A stretch of DNA of 64,000 nt. Origin: Lepeophtheirus salmonis. Lineage: Eukaryota; Arthropoda; Copepoda; Siphonostomatoida; Caligidae. The number at the start of each line of letters is the position of its first letter. Position 1 is the first letter of the stretch. The position numbers were made by a program, and so were the translations under genes. The stretch is from positions 12,794,301 to 12,858,300 of the forward strand of contig NC_052133.2 of assembly GCF_016086655.4 (NCBI RefSeq). Direction: 5' to 3'. Positions 55,344 to 64,000 of this stretch are shown piece after piece. A model generated the notes under the pieces. That model searched no databases and was not told where the DNA came from. It was given only the letters and a program-made list of their open reading frames with translations.

Positions 55344-55385
55344 TGATGAGCCAGAGAGTACTTTAGTCTTTAGAGCCATTCCTTG
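55344..55385 (+). repeat. Short repeat K
   Basis: 'gatgagccagagagtacttt' then 'agtctttagagcc', as at 52594 and inverted at 45339. It directly precedes the tandem array. Confidence 0.6.
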
Positions 55386-55399
55386 CAGAGCCTTAGCTA

Positions 55400-55740
55400 A
55401 AAACGCTCAAAGCTATAGGCAAAACGCCCAAACTATTTCATTTGTATGATTACATTGATATTTCTTAAATAAAAAATATGAATAAAATTTACATCAAGGG
55501 AGCACTATATACATTTCCCCGTGTATAAACGCTCAATTCTACATACAAAACACCTGAGATATTTCATTAATATGACTACATTATTATTTCATAGATCAAA
55601 AATATGAGTGCGATGTACGTCAGGAAGCACTATGTACAGTACACTCTGTTTACACGCTTGATGCTACATGCAAAACATCTACAAGATTTTCTTAATATGA
55701 CCAAACTGTTTTTTTATATCAAAAATAACTTTTTTTCGTT
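55400..55740 (+). repeat. Three-unit tandem repeat, about 125 bp
   Basis: 'acgctcaa(a/t)' starts at 55403 and 55529, and 'acgcttgatg' at 55654, giving periods of 126 and 125. Each unit continues with 'gctacatgcaaaac'-like, 'tttcattaatatgac' and 'atcaaaaatatgag'-like sequence. A lone unit is at 52680-52745. The ORF 55604-55885 only reads through the last unit. Confidence 0.75.
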
Positions 55741-56269
55741 CAAATATACATTTATACATACATACAAACTTCGCTTTATAATTAAAGATTATTCTGACAG
55801 GATAAAATACATAGATCAACTTCAAAAAAAAATTCCACCCTTAAAACATTCATTACACGATTGTCTTAATTCAATATTCCATTGATTTAATATCAATACT
55901 ATTTTAGTCTAAAAAATCTCCCTTTGTAGGTCAAAAAAGGAAAAACAAAGAGTGGGTCTCCATGTTTAGAGTATTTCTTTTTTAATGATAGTTAACAGTA
56001 ATTGAATAGTAACTGAATTGTAGGAAACTGTCCTTGTTTTTAAAAAAATTAATAAATGCTCAATAACACAAATAGGGCAGAGAGTTAGAGAAAAAAAACA
56101 TTGACGTCATACGTCATAGAGAATAACAACGGTATATTAACACCATATAACACTAGAAATTATACGATTTGTAATAATAGTTTATATTATTTGACGTCAC
56201 TATTAAAAACATTAGTGGAAGTCAAACATGGAAAAAATTATAATTATATTTAAATTCATATATATTTAT
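55741..56269. other. Non-coding stretch
   Basis: 'gacgtcatacgtcata' (56104-56119) is a short palindromic cluster. Nothing else was recognised. Confidence 0.45.
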
Positions 56270-56500
56270 TTCATTATACATTTTGAATCAATTTACACCA
56301 AAGATAGGCGAGAATTCTTCTTTTAGAGAGAGAGGTTAACACAGCCACAACTGATTAAATAATTAACAAAAATGAAGAAAGAGCAAAGGCATCAACCGTT
56401 TTCCTTTTTTATTCGCTATATTAAGTTTTTTCTTTACACAAATCCCTTCTTTATAAATAACACCATCGTTCGCTAAAGGAAAGAAATTGATCTGCTAACT
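56270..56500 (+). repeat. Dispersed repeat family C, 3' part
   Basis: 'atcaatttacaccaaagata' and 'gcatcaaccgttttcctt' match 25012-25130. Confidence 0.65.
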
Positions 56501-57289
56501 TAAAACTATACCATCATAGCTGAATATTATTTCTGTTGTTGGAATTGTCGAATATTATATTAATGAAGCTCTTTACATGTAAAGGTACATCATTCCTTTA
56601 AAATGTGACGTCTTATGCCCTATTTGACAGCTGAATTATTTTCTAAATCATTATACATTATGTATTTCTTTATCTTCTCACCCTATAAACTTTCCAGATT
56701 AAAAACATAAGCATTTTGACCTCTGAAAATTGCTAATATTTAATGAGAATTATTCCTCTGTTTTCTTCTAAAAAAGGAGGGGTTCATTGTCTCTAGCAAC
56801 ACGATCAAGAGTAATTTTACATGGTTACGTACCTAGTACTCACGTACTTTTATGCCATAAATTAATTTTAATGAAATTGAAAAACCTTGAAGTAAGCATT
56901 TTTAATGCATATTTATTCATGCCGTAAAAGAAAAGGCATGAAAATATATAGTTTTTAAATCACTGTAGTATAGCTACTACCTTTGTGTTCATGAACATAA
57001 TTAAAAATGTTTTTTTTTGTGTAACATGAATGCCCTATTTAAAAAAAAAACATCCATATAGAATATACATAATTTGAGGTCGAGTTTAAAACAAGTTGAA
57101 GTTATTGTAAAATCAATTAGTATGTACATGTACTTTTGGCAAGTTCCTTCAAACATGTGTTGTTTTTTTTTCAATATCTGAATACCAATATTTTTACTGA
57201 GTCGTTTCATAGCAATGAAAATAAAAAGCAAAAACAGCATAGCGCGTAATGTACGTTTTATATCACTAAAGATGAATACAAAGTCAGAG
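56501..57289. other. Non-coding stretch
   Basis: Nothing recognised. The ORF 57001-57294 (minus) is low-complexity. Confidence 0.45.
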
Positions 57290-57480
57290 TGCAAGGAAAA
57301 GGCGACATAAAGTAAGCCTGCATTAGGGCCTTTGTTAATATTAGCTGCCTGTTATATGATATTTGGTGGAGAAAATAAATTACAGTTATAAAGAAATAGA
57401 ATTAGTGGAGGGAAAATATTATATCTTAATTTATATATATTTATTATAAAAATGCATTTTTAAGTCAATTTACTGAAAAG
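57290..57480 (+). repeat. Dispersed repeat family C, 5' part with unfilled site
   Basis: 'gtgcaaggaaaaggcg', 'cctgttatatgatatttggt' and 'gtggagggaaaatattatat' parallel 48826-48988 without interruption. AATATTATA occurs once (57415-57423), where the other copy holds the 3.07-kb element. Confidence 0.65.
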
Positions 57481-57532
57481 AAATTAAGGTGTCAAGGTGA
57501 GAGGAGGCATTATAGAAGGAGGAAGCCAAAAG

Positions 57533-57748
57533 TCAGCCATATTGTTCCTCCAGAAGTTTTGGTTTTTCTTGGCTGTATGAAGCTGTAATTGACTTCTTGA
57601 TGTTGAAGGCAGTCTGGATGGAGATGACAACTTTCTCTGGAGCCTTTTCAGCTGCAGAGACCGACAAAGACAAAAACGTAGAATCGTTGCCTTTTTGGAT
57701 AGTTACTCCAACATTTTCACATTTAAGAGTTAGGTATGTTAAATACAT
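57533..57748 (-). pseudogene. Unrecognised 71-80-codon ORF, coding-like composition
   Basis: The minus-strand frame is open for about 80 codons between stops and ends EEQYG. From about residue 25 it has mixed, protein-like composition (SLSVSAAEKAPEKVVISIQT and then KKSITASYSQEKPKLL) and is clearly GC-richer than its flanks. No signal peptide, membrane segment or known motif is visible. The ATG (57748) has five open codons before it, so the start is uncertain. No clear splice acceptor stands upstream. It could be a host exon, a processed-gene scrap or part of an unknown element. Confidence 0.3.
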
Positions 57749-58533
57749 AGAGGGCTCTTCATTTTTATTTTGTTAGATGTTACTTGAAGTATAATGAGTT
57801 AATAGAGGGGTGTCCGCATGATAATAAATATATGAATATTGCACAATTTGAGTTCTTTTTTTAGAAAATAAATCCATTAAAAAAAAGTATTACATATAAA
57901 ATTTTTACATTTGAAGATAAAAAATTATAGTAAAAGGCAAAAATTCCTTGAATGGCGGTGGGGGGTGGGCTTCAGTCTCCCTTCCCCCTGTGGGTGCCCC
58001 TGTATTACTATTATTATATCAATTTAGAGATTTATTTAGGTTAATAATGTATTTTAAACAGATAATATTATGAAGTATAATAATGTTTATTCCAATTTTT
58101 AAATTTAAATATAATTTTATTATTCTGACTATAATTCAATTTAAATTGAATAAGATTCCTAAGTACTCTCCGAATTTGTTCTCTGGATTCCTTTCACATT
58201 CACGTTTTTACAAATGATTTAATTTTATGCCTGCATAACATTTTGAAATAGATTTTAGTTTATTAGTGTGAATATACATATGGTTTGATTCAGGAAATGA
58301 ATCAAAGACATGATCACTAATAGATTGAAAGGTCTACTTATTTTTATTAAACGAGGTATTTTTTTACAACAACCATACTAATACCATAAAATTGTTGGAG
58401 ATTCTAGAAGGAAATACTATGATTTCGATTATTATGTTCAACTATCTTTTGGCTCTCGTCTGCTGTTGCAACATCCAAGAATTTAGCTCGCTATTGCTCA
58501 TTCTCATCATTCTATGTATTTTATTTCTATTAT
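57749..58533. other. Non-coding stretch
   Basis: A family H-like head, 'tggggggtgggcttcagtct', lies at 57959-57978. Otherwise nothing was recognised. Confidence 0.45.
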
Positions 58534-59021
58534 TGATGGGATGCTTAATTTGAGTCAGGAATTGGATAATAGGGTGTTTTTTCTAGAATTGGCACCGGGA
58601 AAATAATGTTAAATTTGTCATTCCGATTCTTATTTATTACTTTTCAAGGTTATGGAAAAAATAAATTCCTCCAAAATTAAAGAATTTTTTCTATTAATAG
58701 AAAAAATTAATAATTAATTTTTTGCAAAAAAATTTCAAAAATTCCCTGCTCATCTAAAAAATAAAATTCAAATATTGCATTTTTTGAAAAAGAAAATCAA
58801 ATATTAAATTTAAAAATAACATTTTCTAGTAAAAAGACAAAAATTTCTTAATTTTGCAGCGAATTAGTTTTTTTTTTTTTTATAATTTAGAAAAGTAATT
58901 AACAGTTAAATACCAGTAATTAATAAGAATTGGAATTGCAAATTAAGCAATATTTTCCAAATCCCGGTTTCGATTAGAGAAGAAACACCTCATTCTCCCA
59001 TTCTAATGAATCGTCCCATCA
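58534..59021. mobile_element. 488-bp inverted-repeat element, family I
   Basis: Left TGATGGGATGCTTAATT and inverted right TGATGGGACGATTCATT open arms of about 115 bp. Both arms continue with '..agggtgtttttt' / 'gaggtgtttctt', 'accggga' and 'ccgattctta(t/a)tta' / 'ccaattcttattaa'. The centre is AT-rich and non-coding. No duplication was identified. A lone arm lies at 27827-27955. Confidence 0.7.
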
Positions 59022-59924
59022 CTAATTGTAAATGAAGACCGGCAAAGACAAAAGTAAATGAAGCAAATACATTTGGAAAAACTAAACTACCTTTCGCGCC
59101 ATTTCACGAGCTTCATAGGCTAAGTTATAAGTAGCTTCGTATGTTCAAAGTCACTAAAAATTAAACTTTTTAGTAACAATATTCCGCCTCGGTCAATTTT
59201 CTTTCGTGTAATATTCCTCCTCGAGCAATTTATCTACTAGCAAAGTAAAAATATACGCATAGATTTGGATTTTCTCCTCTACTTGATTTTTGTTCAATAT
59301 TGTTTTTATGTTAACGCACCACATATACCCGTACTTTGCTCAATTTTAACTTCACTTTTGGGTATGTGCCTCCCTATTATTTTGTTTTTTTTAATTTGCC
59401 GGAAGTTACGCAATTATCATTCAGTCAATCAATGGCGGTAATATGTAAGAATATCAAAGACATGATTACTTTATTTGTATAATTAAACCCTTATCGCTCA
59501 AGTACTGAACGTTGATTTGTTAAACTTCAATTAGCTATTGCTAAGCAATGACTAAATTTACTATTTAATTGTTCTAAGTAATGTTAATGGATGACATATT
59601 TGCTGCCTTTTATGTTTTTATATTCATTGGTTTAAACATAGTTTTTATTATTAAAACTATTCTTTATTATTAGGGAAAGAATTTCTCATATTTATTTAAG
59701 TATCCACAAATATTATGACTATGAGGTTAAGGTCCACTACTCAATGAGTCCTTTCGAAATATATATTCATGATCCCAGATCTGTGACACTTTACTCTTTT
59801 GTCCTTATAAACACTAATCCTTCTTTATTTCGTCTCTATTTTCTTTTTCTTCTGATTTAAAGCTGATATACAGCAGTAAAATATATAGGCAATGATGAAA
59901 ACCCAGCGTGGAATGGGCATATTA
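59022..59924. other. Non-coding stretch
   Basis: Nothing recognised. Confidence 0.45.
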
Positions 59925-60370
59925 AAAAAAAAGAAACCGAAAATCAACATGGTAACCCTGACAATTTGAAGAATGTTTTGGAGGAGAGAAAGAATAATAC
60001 CCATGACGTTTCATTAGATCAGCTGCAATCTGCTGTGACAAGAGAGGAAGGAAAAAAGAATATAAAAAAGGACATTTGCTAGAATTACTCTGATGTTGAT
60101 CCCCAATTCTACTCCTAGTCCAAAAAGGACTTATAATTATAACTCTACAACAAATCCTCAGGGTTACACTCCGTCTTTTATGAGCACACACGAATGTTCA
60201 ATCAGGTCTTGAATATGTTTGAATCTATTTAGGAAAGGATGTTCACTACTCAGGAATTAAATAATAATGACAACTACTAATGAAAAGAAAATTCCTTCTT
60301 TATACTACCAATTACAAATTAACGGGCCAGCTAAAAAAAAACACCGGATTTATATCATTGCATATAGGTA
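59925..60370 (+). repeat. Dispersed repeat family A, long copy
   Basis: Aligns with 35440-35900 throughout. The minus-strand ORF 59922-60191 is not kept in the other copies, so it is treated as chance. Confidence 0.7.
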
Positions 60371-60660
60371 AAGTTTGAACCTATAAAAAAATGATATAAA
60401 AGACAGAAAATATGTCATGCGGTAAAATTACCAAAGGCAAAGTATTTGTGGAAAAATTAACGGCCAGATATTATTTACTCCAAAATTTTTAGGGAAAGGG
60501 GGGATCGACTAAAGGGCTAGTAAAATCACAAGCCCTACGTCCCAGGACTTTGTACTTTTTTAAGCAGGTTACTAAAATTTTACAATCCTACCCGACAGCC
60601 TAACTAAAAATATACCAATTACTTGGCTGGCTGGCTGAGTATGAAAAAAAGTATACACAG

Positions 60661-60905
60661 ACAAGTCTTCAGACTGAAACACTGGAATCCTTTTGTCTCC
60701 TAAGACAGCAATTTATTTCTGTATGTTGAGCACAAAGGCCCAAAACATATCCTACACAAAACAGAAAAAAAGGTGAGTAAAGAAAAGGAGACAGTGAAAT
60801 TCGAGGAAATGTCTGAAGATGATGAGACTGTTTCCTGAACAACAACTTGCATTTCCTAATGTGCCAGAATAATCCATTTTCTCGTTCTTTTTCTGTGTTA
60901 ATAAA
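60661..60905 (+). pseudogene. Coding-like fragment followed by a poly-A signal
   Basis: One frame reads FRLKHWNPFVS, a stop, then DSNLFLYVEHKGPKHILH and KVSKEKETVKFEEMSEDDETVS, ending with a TGA at 60836-60838 (split here to stay short). The Lys/Glu-rich acidic end is protein-like. AATAAA follows at 60900-60905. It lies just inside the left arm of the 60446-62308 pair, so it could be the C-terminus of that element's protein. I do not recognise a family. One in-frame stop makes it at best a relic. Confidence 0.3.
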
Positions 60906-61054
60906 AGTTTCAAAAATTGTTAAAATGTGTTAGCACTTCCATTAAAACCCCAAAATTGTTTTTTTAATTTCCTTTTTGGATACCAAGACCTAAAAAATAT
61001 CTGCTTGAAGGGTCACTAGGGATTTTGGAATTGTAGGAGACCTGGGATGACCAC

Positions 61055-61210
61055 AAATTGATTTCAGACCCTTTTTGTTATAAAACAGAGGTTAAGAGAT
61101 GCAATTGCAGTCACTAAGGATAGGCAAAAAAGCAAACCTGAGAGAGTCTCACAAAAAATATTGTAGCAACAAGAGATGATACATTTCACTATGTTGCTTC
61201 TTGTCTGTTA
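61055..61210 (+). pseudogene. Second coding-like fragment in the 60.4-62.3 kb pair
   Basis: A frame reads QTLFVIKQRLRDAIAVTKDR then QKSKPERVSQKIL and a stop. The neighbouring frame goes on with VATRDDTFHYVASCLLI. Together these look like one frameshifted protein segment, GC-richer than the surroundings. No family is recognised. Confidence 0.25.
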
Positions 61211-61309
61211 ATTAGGTATGTAAATATTGAAAATCAAGCCAAATAACTCTTAAAGATAAGTGGATGCGCGTATACGCTTTGCCTTTCTTCATACTATGAC
61301 AAGAGTTGA

Positions 61310-61670
61310 CATATTTGTAATGAAAAAAACTAACTTTAAAAATAATAAAAGGAAAAATGGTTTTTACGTGTGCTCTTTTTTCTTTTTTGTTCATTAATTA
61401 GTCCTTGGGTTAACTTCTCCCTCTGAAGTAAGCAGTATTGCCTATCTTTAGGTTAAATTGTTTTTAAAAATGCATAATAAAATAGATATATATATGAATT
61501 TCAATATAGTTATAACATTTTTTCTGTACTAATGCTATTTTAAAAGTAAAAAGTTCCCCTCTGTACAGCAGTAATTCATTTTCTTCGCCCATTATCATTT
61601 AACAAGTAACTAAAATTAAAAAAGTTCTTAATTCAGTAATATCATGTCTCGCTCCCTAGGTGTATCCGAG
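61310..61670 (+). repeat. Dispersed repeat family F, copy 2
   Basis: 'ctccctctgaagtaagcagt' with 'tattgcctatctttaggtt', and 'cttaattcagtaatatca', match 715-755 and 1146-1163. Confidence 0.6.
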
Positions 61671-61686
61671 ATTTAACACGTCTTTT

Positions 61687-61712
61687 AATATATTATATAT
61701 ATAATATATTAT
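61687..61712. repeat. Perfect 26-bp A/T palindrome
   Basis: 'taatatattatat' and 'atataatatatta' are exact reverse complements with no spacer. Confidence 0.6.
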
Positions 61713-62308
61713 TAGTAAAATAGAAACCAATGAATTATTTTTAATTTTGACAAAAAAGTCAATTTTTTTTAACATAGTTTTATTCTTTGACATTGAACAC
61801 TGTCTTTGGGCAACATATTTTTACTCAAGGGGAGGGAGAACGCCCACCCTTGTAGCGACAGAGCTAGCTATGCATATTTTTTTCTGGTCAACAGAGAGGC
61901 CTCAAAGTTCATGCTGTTTTGTTTACACTCTACAAGGGCTAAAAACTAATTGAAGAATTATATAAAAAGTGTGAAAAAATATCTATGTTGAGCTTTTCCT
62001 CAGGGGATTTTTACCAAAGGGGATTTTTCCTAGAGAGATTTTGTTTCGGGGAGGGGTTTATGCCTAGATACTTTTACGCTTATACTTTTTGTCCAAGGTT
62101 CATGAAGGAAAATCTTTTCGAACTCAGCCAGCCAAATAATCATCTATATTTTTAGTTGGCCGTCTGGTAGATAGTATAAAATTTTAGTAACTAAGGTAAG
62201 AAAATACACTGTCTTGGGACGTAGGATTTCGCTAGCCTTTTAGTCTATCGCGCCTTTCTCTACAAATGTCGGAGTATTAAATAGCATGACCTTTAATTTT
62301 GCTGCGAA

Positions 62309-62724
62309 CATTTTCTCAAGCAATAGTTTTGCTGGATGACATATAAGTAAGCTGCAAATAGAAAATGAGTTTTTAGCGAAATAGATTCATGAATGGATAG
62401 AGTAAGCATTCACAGATACTATTTTGTAAAAAAAACCTCATCGACTAGTGGCATCTTGTTCATAGTCATGATCTTAGTTGATGCTTGAAGAAATGTAAGA
62501 AGCTCAATTGATTGTAAAGTTTGAATATATAATATAAAAAGATAAAAAGTTGTCGAATATATCATACTACAAAATGAAATGGAGCCGAAACTACCAGAAG
62601 CGTAAATATACGCAAAATTGAGGGACAAATATTTTTCCACCAAAACCACTGGTTTTTTAGATCGTAAGTATCATCCTTAATATATAACAAATATTGCAAA
62701 TTACACATGATAAGTTGAGTTGTG
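62309..62724. other. Non-coding stretch
   Basis: Overlapping minus-strand ORFs around 62419-62744 have no recognised motif. Confidence 0.4.
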
Positions 62725-63340
62725 CCATGGAATTCTAGAGACATAGAATAATAAAACAGAATTTGTATTCCCTCATTAGGAGAGTATAAAATAAGGGATT
62801 TGCTTAAAAAAAAGGAAAATATGAGTCGACTCTATTTTTTAGTATTACGTAGGATTTGTGATTTGTATGAATATGAAATCCAATATTAATGAACAATAAT
62901 ATTTATGTACGAAAACAATTATTTGGGCTTTTATGAGTTATTTTTTTGAAACATTCGTAAAATACACAATTATTGTATTGCATTCAAACATTACTGGGCA
63001 AATCAGAGTCTTATTTTTTTGGAAGAGAGATTAAAAAGCAGATTTCATGACGTTATCTAAATAACTATATGGATTACTTCCATTAGCTTATTGTTTTTCG
63101 ATAGGTTTCATCCTCTTATGAGAATACACATAATTTATATATATATTGTATATTATAGAAAATGAAACTGTTAAACTATTTACGACTGTCTGCAATCAAT
63201 TTTTGAAATTGGTTGTCTGATAAGCAAAAAAAAAAAAAAAAAAGATGATAATTGGTGCCAATAAACATACATGAATACAACATTTGTAAATATAAAAACA
63301 AGTTTATGTAGCAATGCCATCATTAGGATAATAATACTCA
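62725..63340 (+). repeat. Dispersed repeat family E, fullest copy
   Basis: Starts 'catggaattctagagacata' (as at 15658) and ends 'aaacaagtttatgtagcaat' (as at 14768). The parts found separately at 15655-15790 and 14440-14820 are here in one unit. An 18-base A-run lies inside (about 63226-63243). Confidence 0.65.
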
Positions 63341-63379
63341 TATAGGCATCAGCAGAATTATATATATATATTTATTTTT

Positions 63380-63935
63380 TTAAGGGGGCTCGGTTTTTGA
63401 AATATTTTCAAAAAAAAATCTATAAAATAAAATATTAATTTTATTGGGAAAAAGTATATATTAAACTTTTTGAATTTTCTTTTTCAAAAATCCACAGGTA
63501 TTCAAAAAATTAATGTAGTTTTTTTTTCTTAAATTTAAAAATCCACCGCTGTTAACAAAAAAAAAGGTTTTTTTTTGTTTAAATAAAAAAAAAAAAATTT
63601 AATATGAAAATGTTTTAAAAATAATTTCAAACATTCAACTTTTTGGAAACAAAATCAAAAATTCATAACAATTCACAAGAAATTAATTTTGTTGGAAAAA
63701 GATTCAAAAATCCACAGGTGTTTCCACAAAAATAAAATTTTGTGGAAAAAAATTTTAAAAAATGCAAAGTTATTCAGAAGAAATTATATTTTTAGGAAAA
63801 AAATTCAAAAATTAAGTTTTTTTGAAAAAAAAAAATATATTAAATTTCCTAGTAAAATCAAAAATTAATTAATTTGAGATGGGAACTACAGCCCTTCCAG
63901 CCCACCCCCTGCAAAGGTTCCTGTCAATTAATGAA
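63380..63935 (-). repeat. Family H: AT-rich units with G-rich head, inverted
   Basis: Repeated 'ttcaaaaatccac(a/c)g' and 'ggaaaaa(a)attcaaaaa' units end at 'ctacagcccttccagcccac', the inverted head seen at 27.5 and 34.3 kb. At least four partial units are present. Confidence 0.7.
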
Positions 63936-64000
63936 CTTATTCAATGCACATAACAATCTCTGCTAATCATACATGTACATATGTTGTGAGTTAAAAAACA

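Larger units (their letters stand above)
60446..62308. mobile_element. Inverted-repeat pair enclosing 1.4 kb
   Basis: The left arm (60446-60660) and inverted right arm (62085-62308) share 'cgactaaagggctag' / 'agactaaaaggctag', 'cctacgtccca(g/a)gac', 'ttactaaaattttac' / 'ttactaaaattttat', and 'ttggctggctg'. The arms are about 215 bp and roughly three-quarters identical by eye. The span of 1.86 kb holds weak coding traces and family F sequence. No target duplication was identified. It may be a decayed DNA transposon or two independent copies in opposite orientation. Confidence 0.5.

Noticed and set aside
55604..55885. 93-codon plus-strand ORF
   Set aside because: It reads through one unit of a tandem repeat; the other two units do not hold the frame.
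59922..60191. Minus-strand 89-codon ORF in family A
   Set aside because: The frame is not kept in the parallel copy at 35440-35900, so it is most likely chance.
60775..60785. Splice-donor-like 'aaggtgagtaaag'
   Set aside because: The frame reads straight through it to the TGA at 60838, and no acceptor or downstream exon could be supported.
1..64000. CRISPR arrays, operons, bacterial promoters or rRNA
   Set aside because: There are no regular spacer arrays, no dense ORFs and no ribosome-binding context. The sequence is typical of a eukaryotic nuclear intergenic region.

Overview
The window looks like intergenic, repeat-dense DNA from an arthropod nuclear genome. It is strongly AT-rich, has many homopolymer and (TA)n runs, and has almost no open frame longer than 100 codons. 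No complete host gene, rRNA or intact tRNA could be supported. The readable coding remnants are almost all from transposable elements: Tc1/mariner, hAT-like, LINE, Ty3/gypsy, BEL/Pao-like. The abundance and style of the mariner relics resemble a copepod such as a sea louse (Lepeophtheirus/Caligus), but that is inference, not proof.

Layout. 0-4 kb: old dispersed repeats, a 346-bp inverted-repeat element (2409-2754) and an AT-rich tandem array (3.4-4.0 kb). 4-9 kb: a decayed mariner transposase, a tRNA-like sequence (6147-6229) and a deleted Tc1-type element with terminal inverted repeats (TIRs; 6379-7020). 10.4-12.0 kb: a hAT-like element with an 8-bp target-site duplication (TSD), containing a 5'-truncated LINE; a second LINE zinc-finger relic lies at 12.6-12.9 kb. 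13.8-18.5 kb: possibly one large decayed hAT-type element holding two mariners. One of these (15908-17049) is itself interrupted by a solo LTR with a perfect TSD. 19-36 kb: a 560-bp inverted-repeat element, three mariner relics and several repeat families. 37-41.4 kb: a deleted Tc1-type element, a 5'-truncated Ty3/gypsy pol, a deleted mariner and another inverted-repeat element stand almost end to end. 42-45.3 kb: a hAT-like pair of ends and a mariner with both TIRs and TA target sites (44375-45276).

48.99-52.05 kb holds the most interesting object: about 3.07 kb bounded by about 150-bp inverted repeats and a 9-bp duplication. It carries a minus-strand, frameshifted remnant of a protein family I remember only as 'uncharacterised'. 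A related copy of the surrounding repeat at 57.4 kb carries the 9-bp site only once, as an unfilled site would. 52-64 kb is a mosaic of repeat families, with a three-unit 125-bp tandem repeat (55.4-55.74 kb), an inverted-repeat element (58534-59021) and a larger inverted-repeat pair (60446-62308).

The parts do not form a pathway. They record nested insertions: LTR inside mariner, LINE inside hAT, and the 3.07-kb element inside a dispersed repeat. Every transposase or polymerase seen is broken. Non-autonomous copies could have moved only with proteins supplied from elsewhere.
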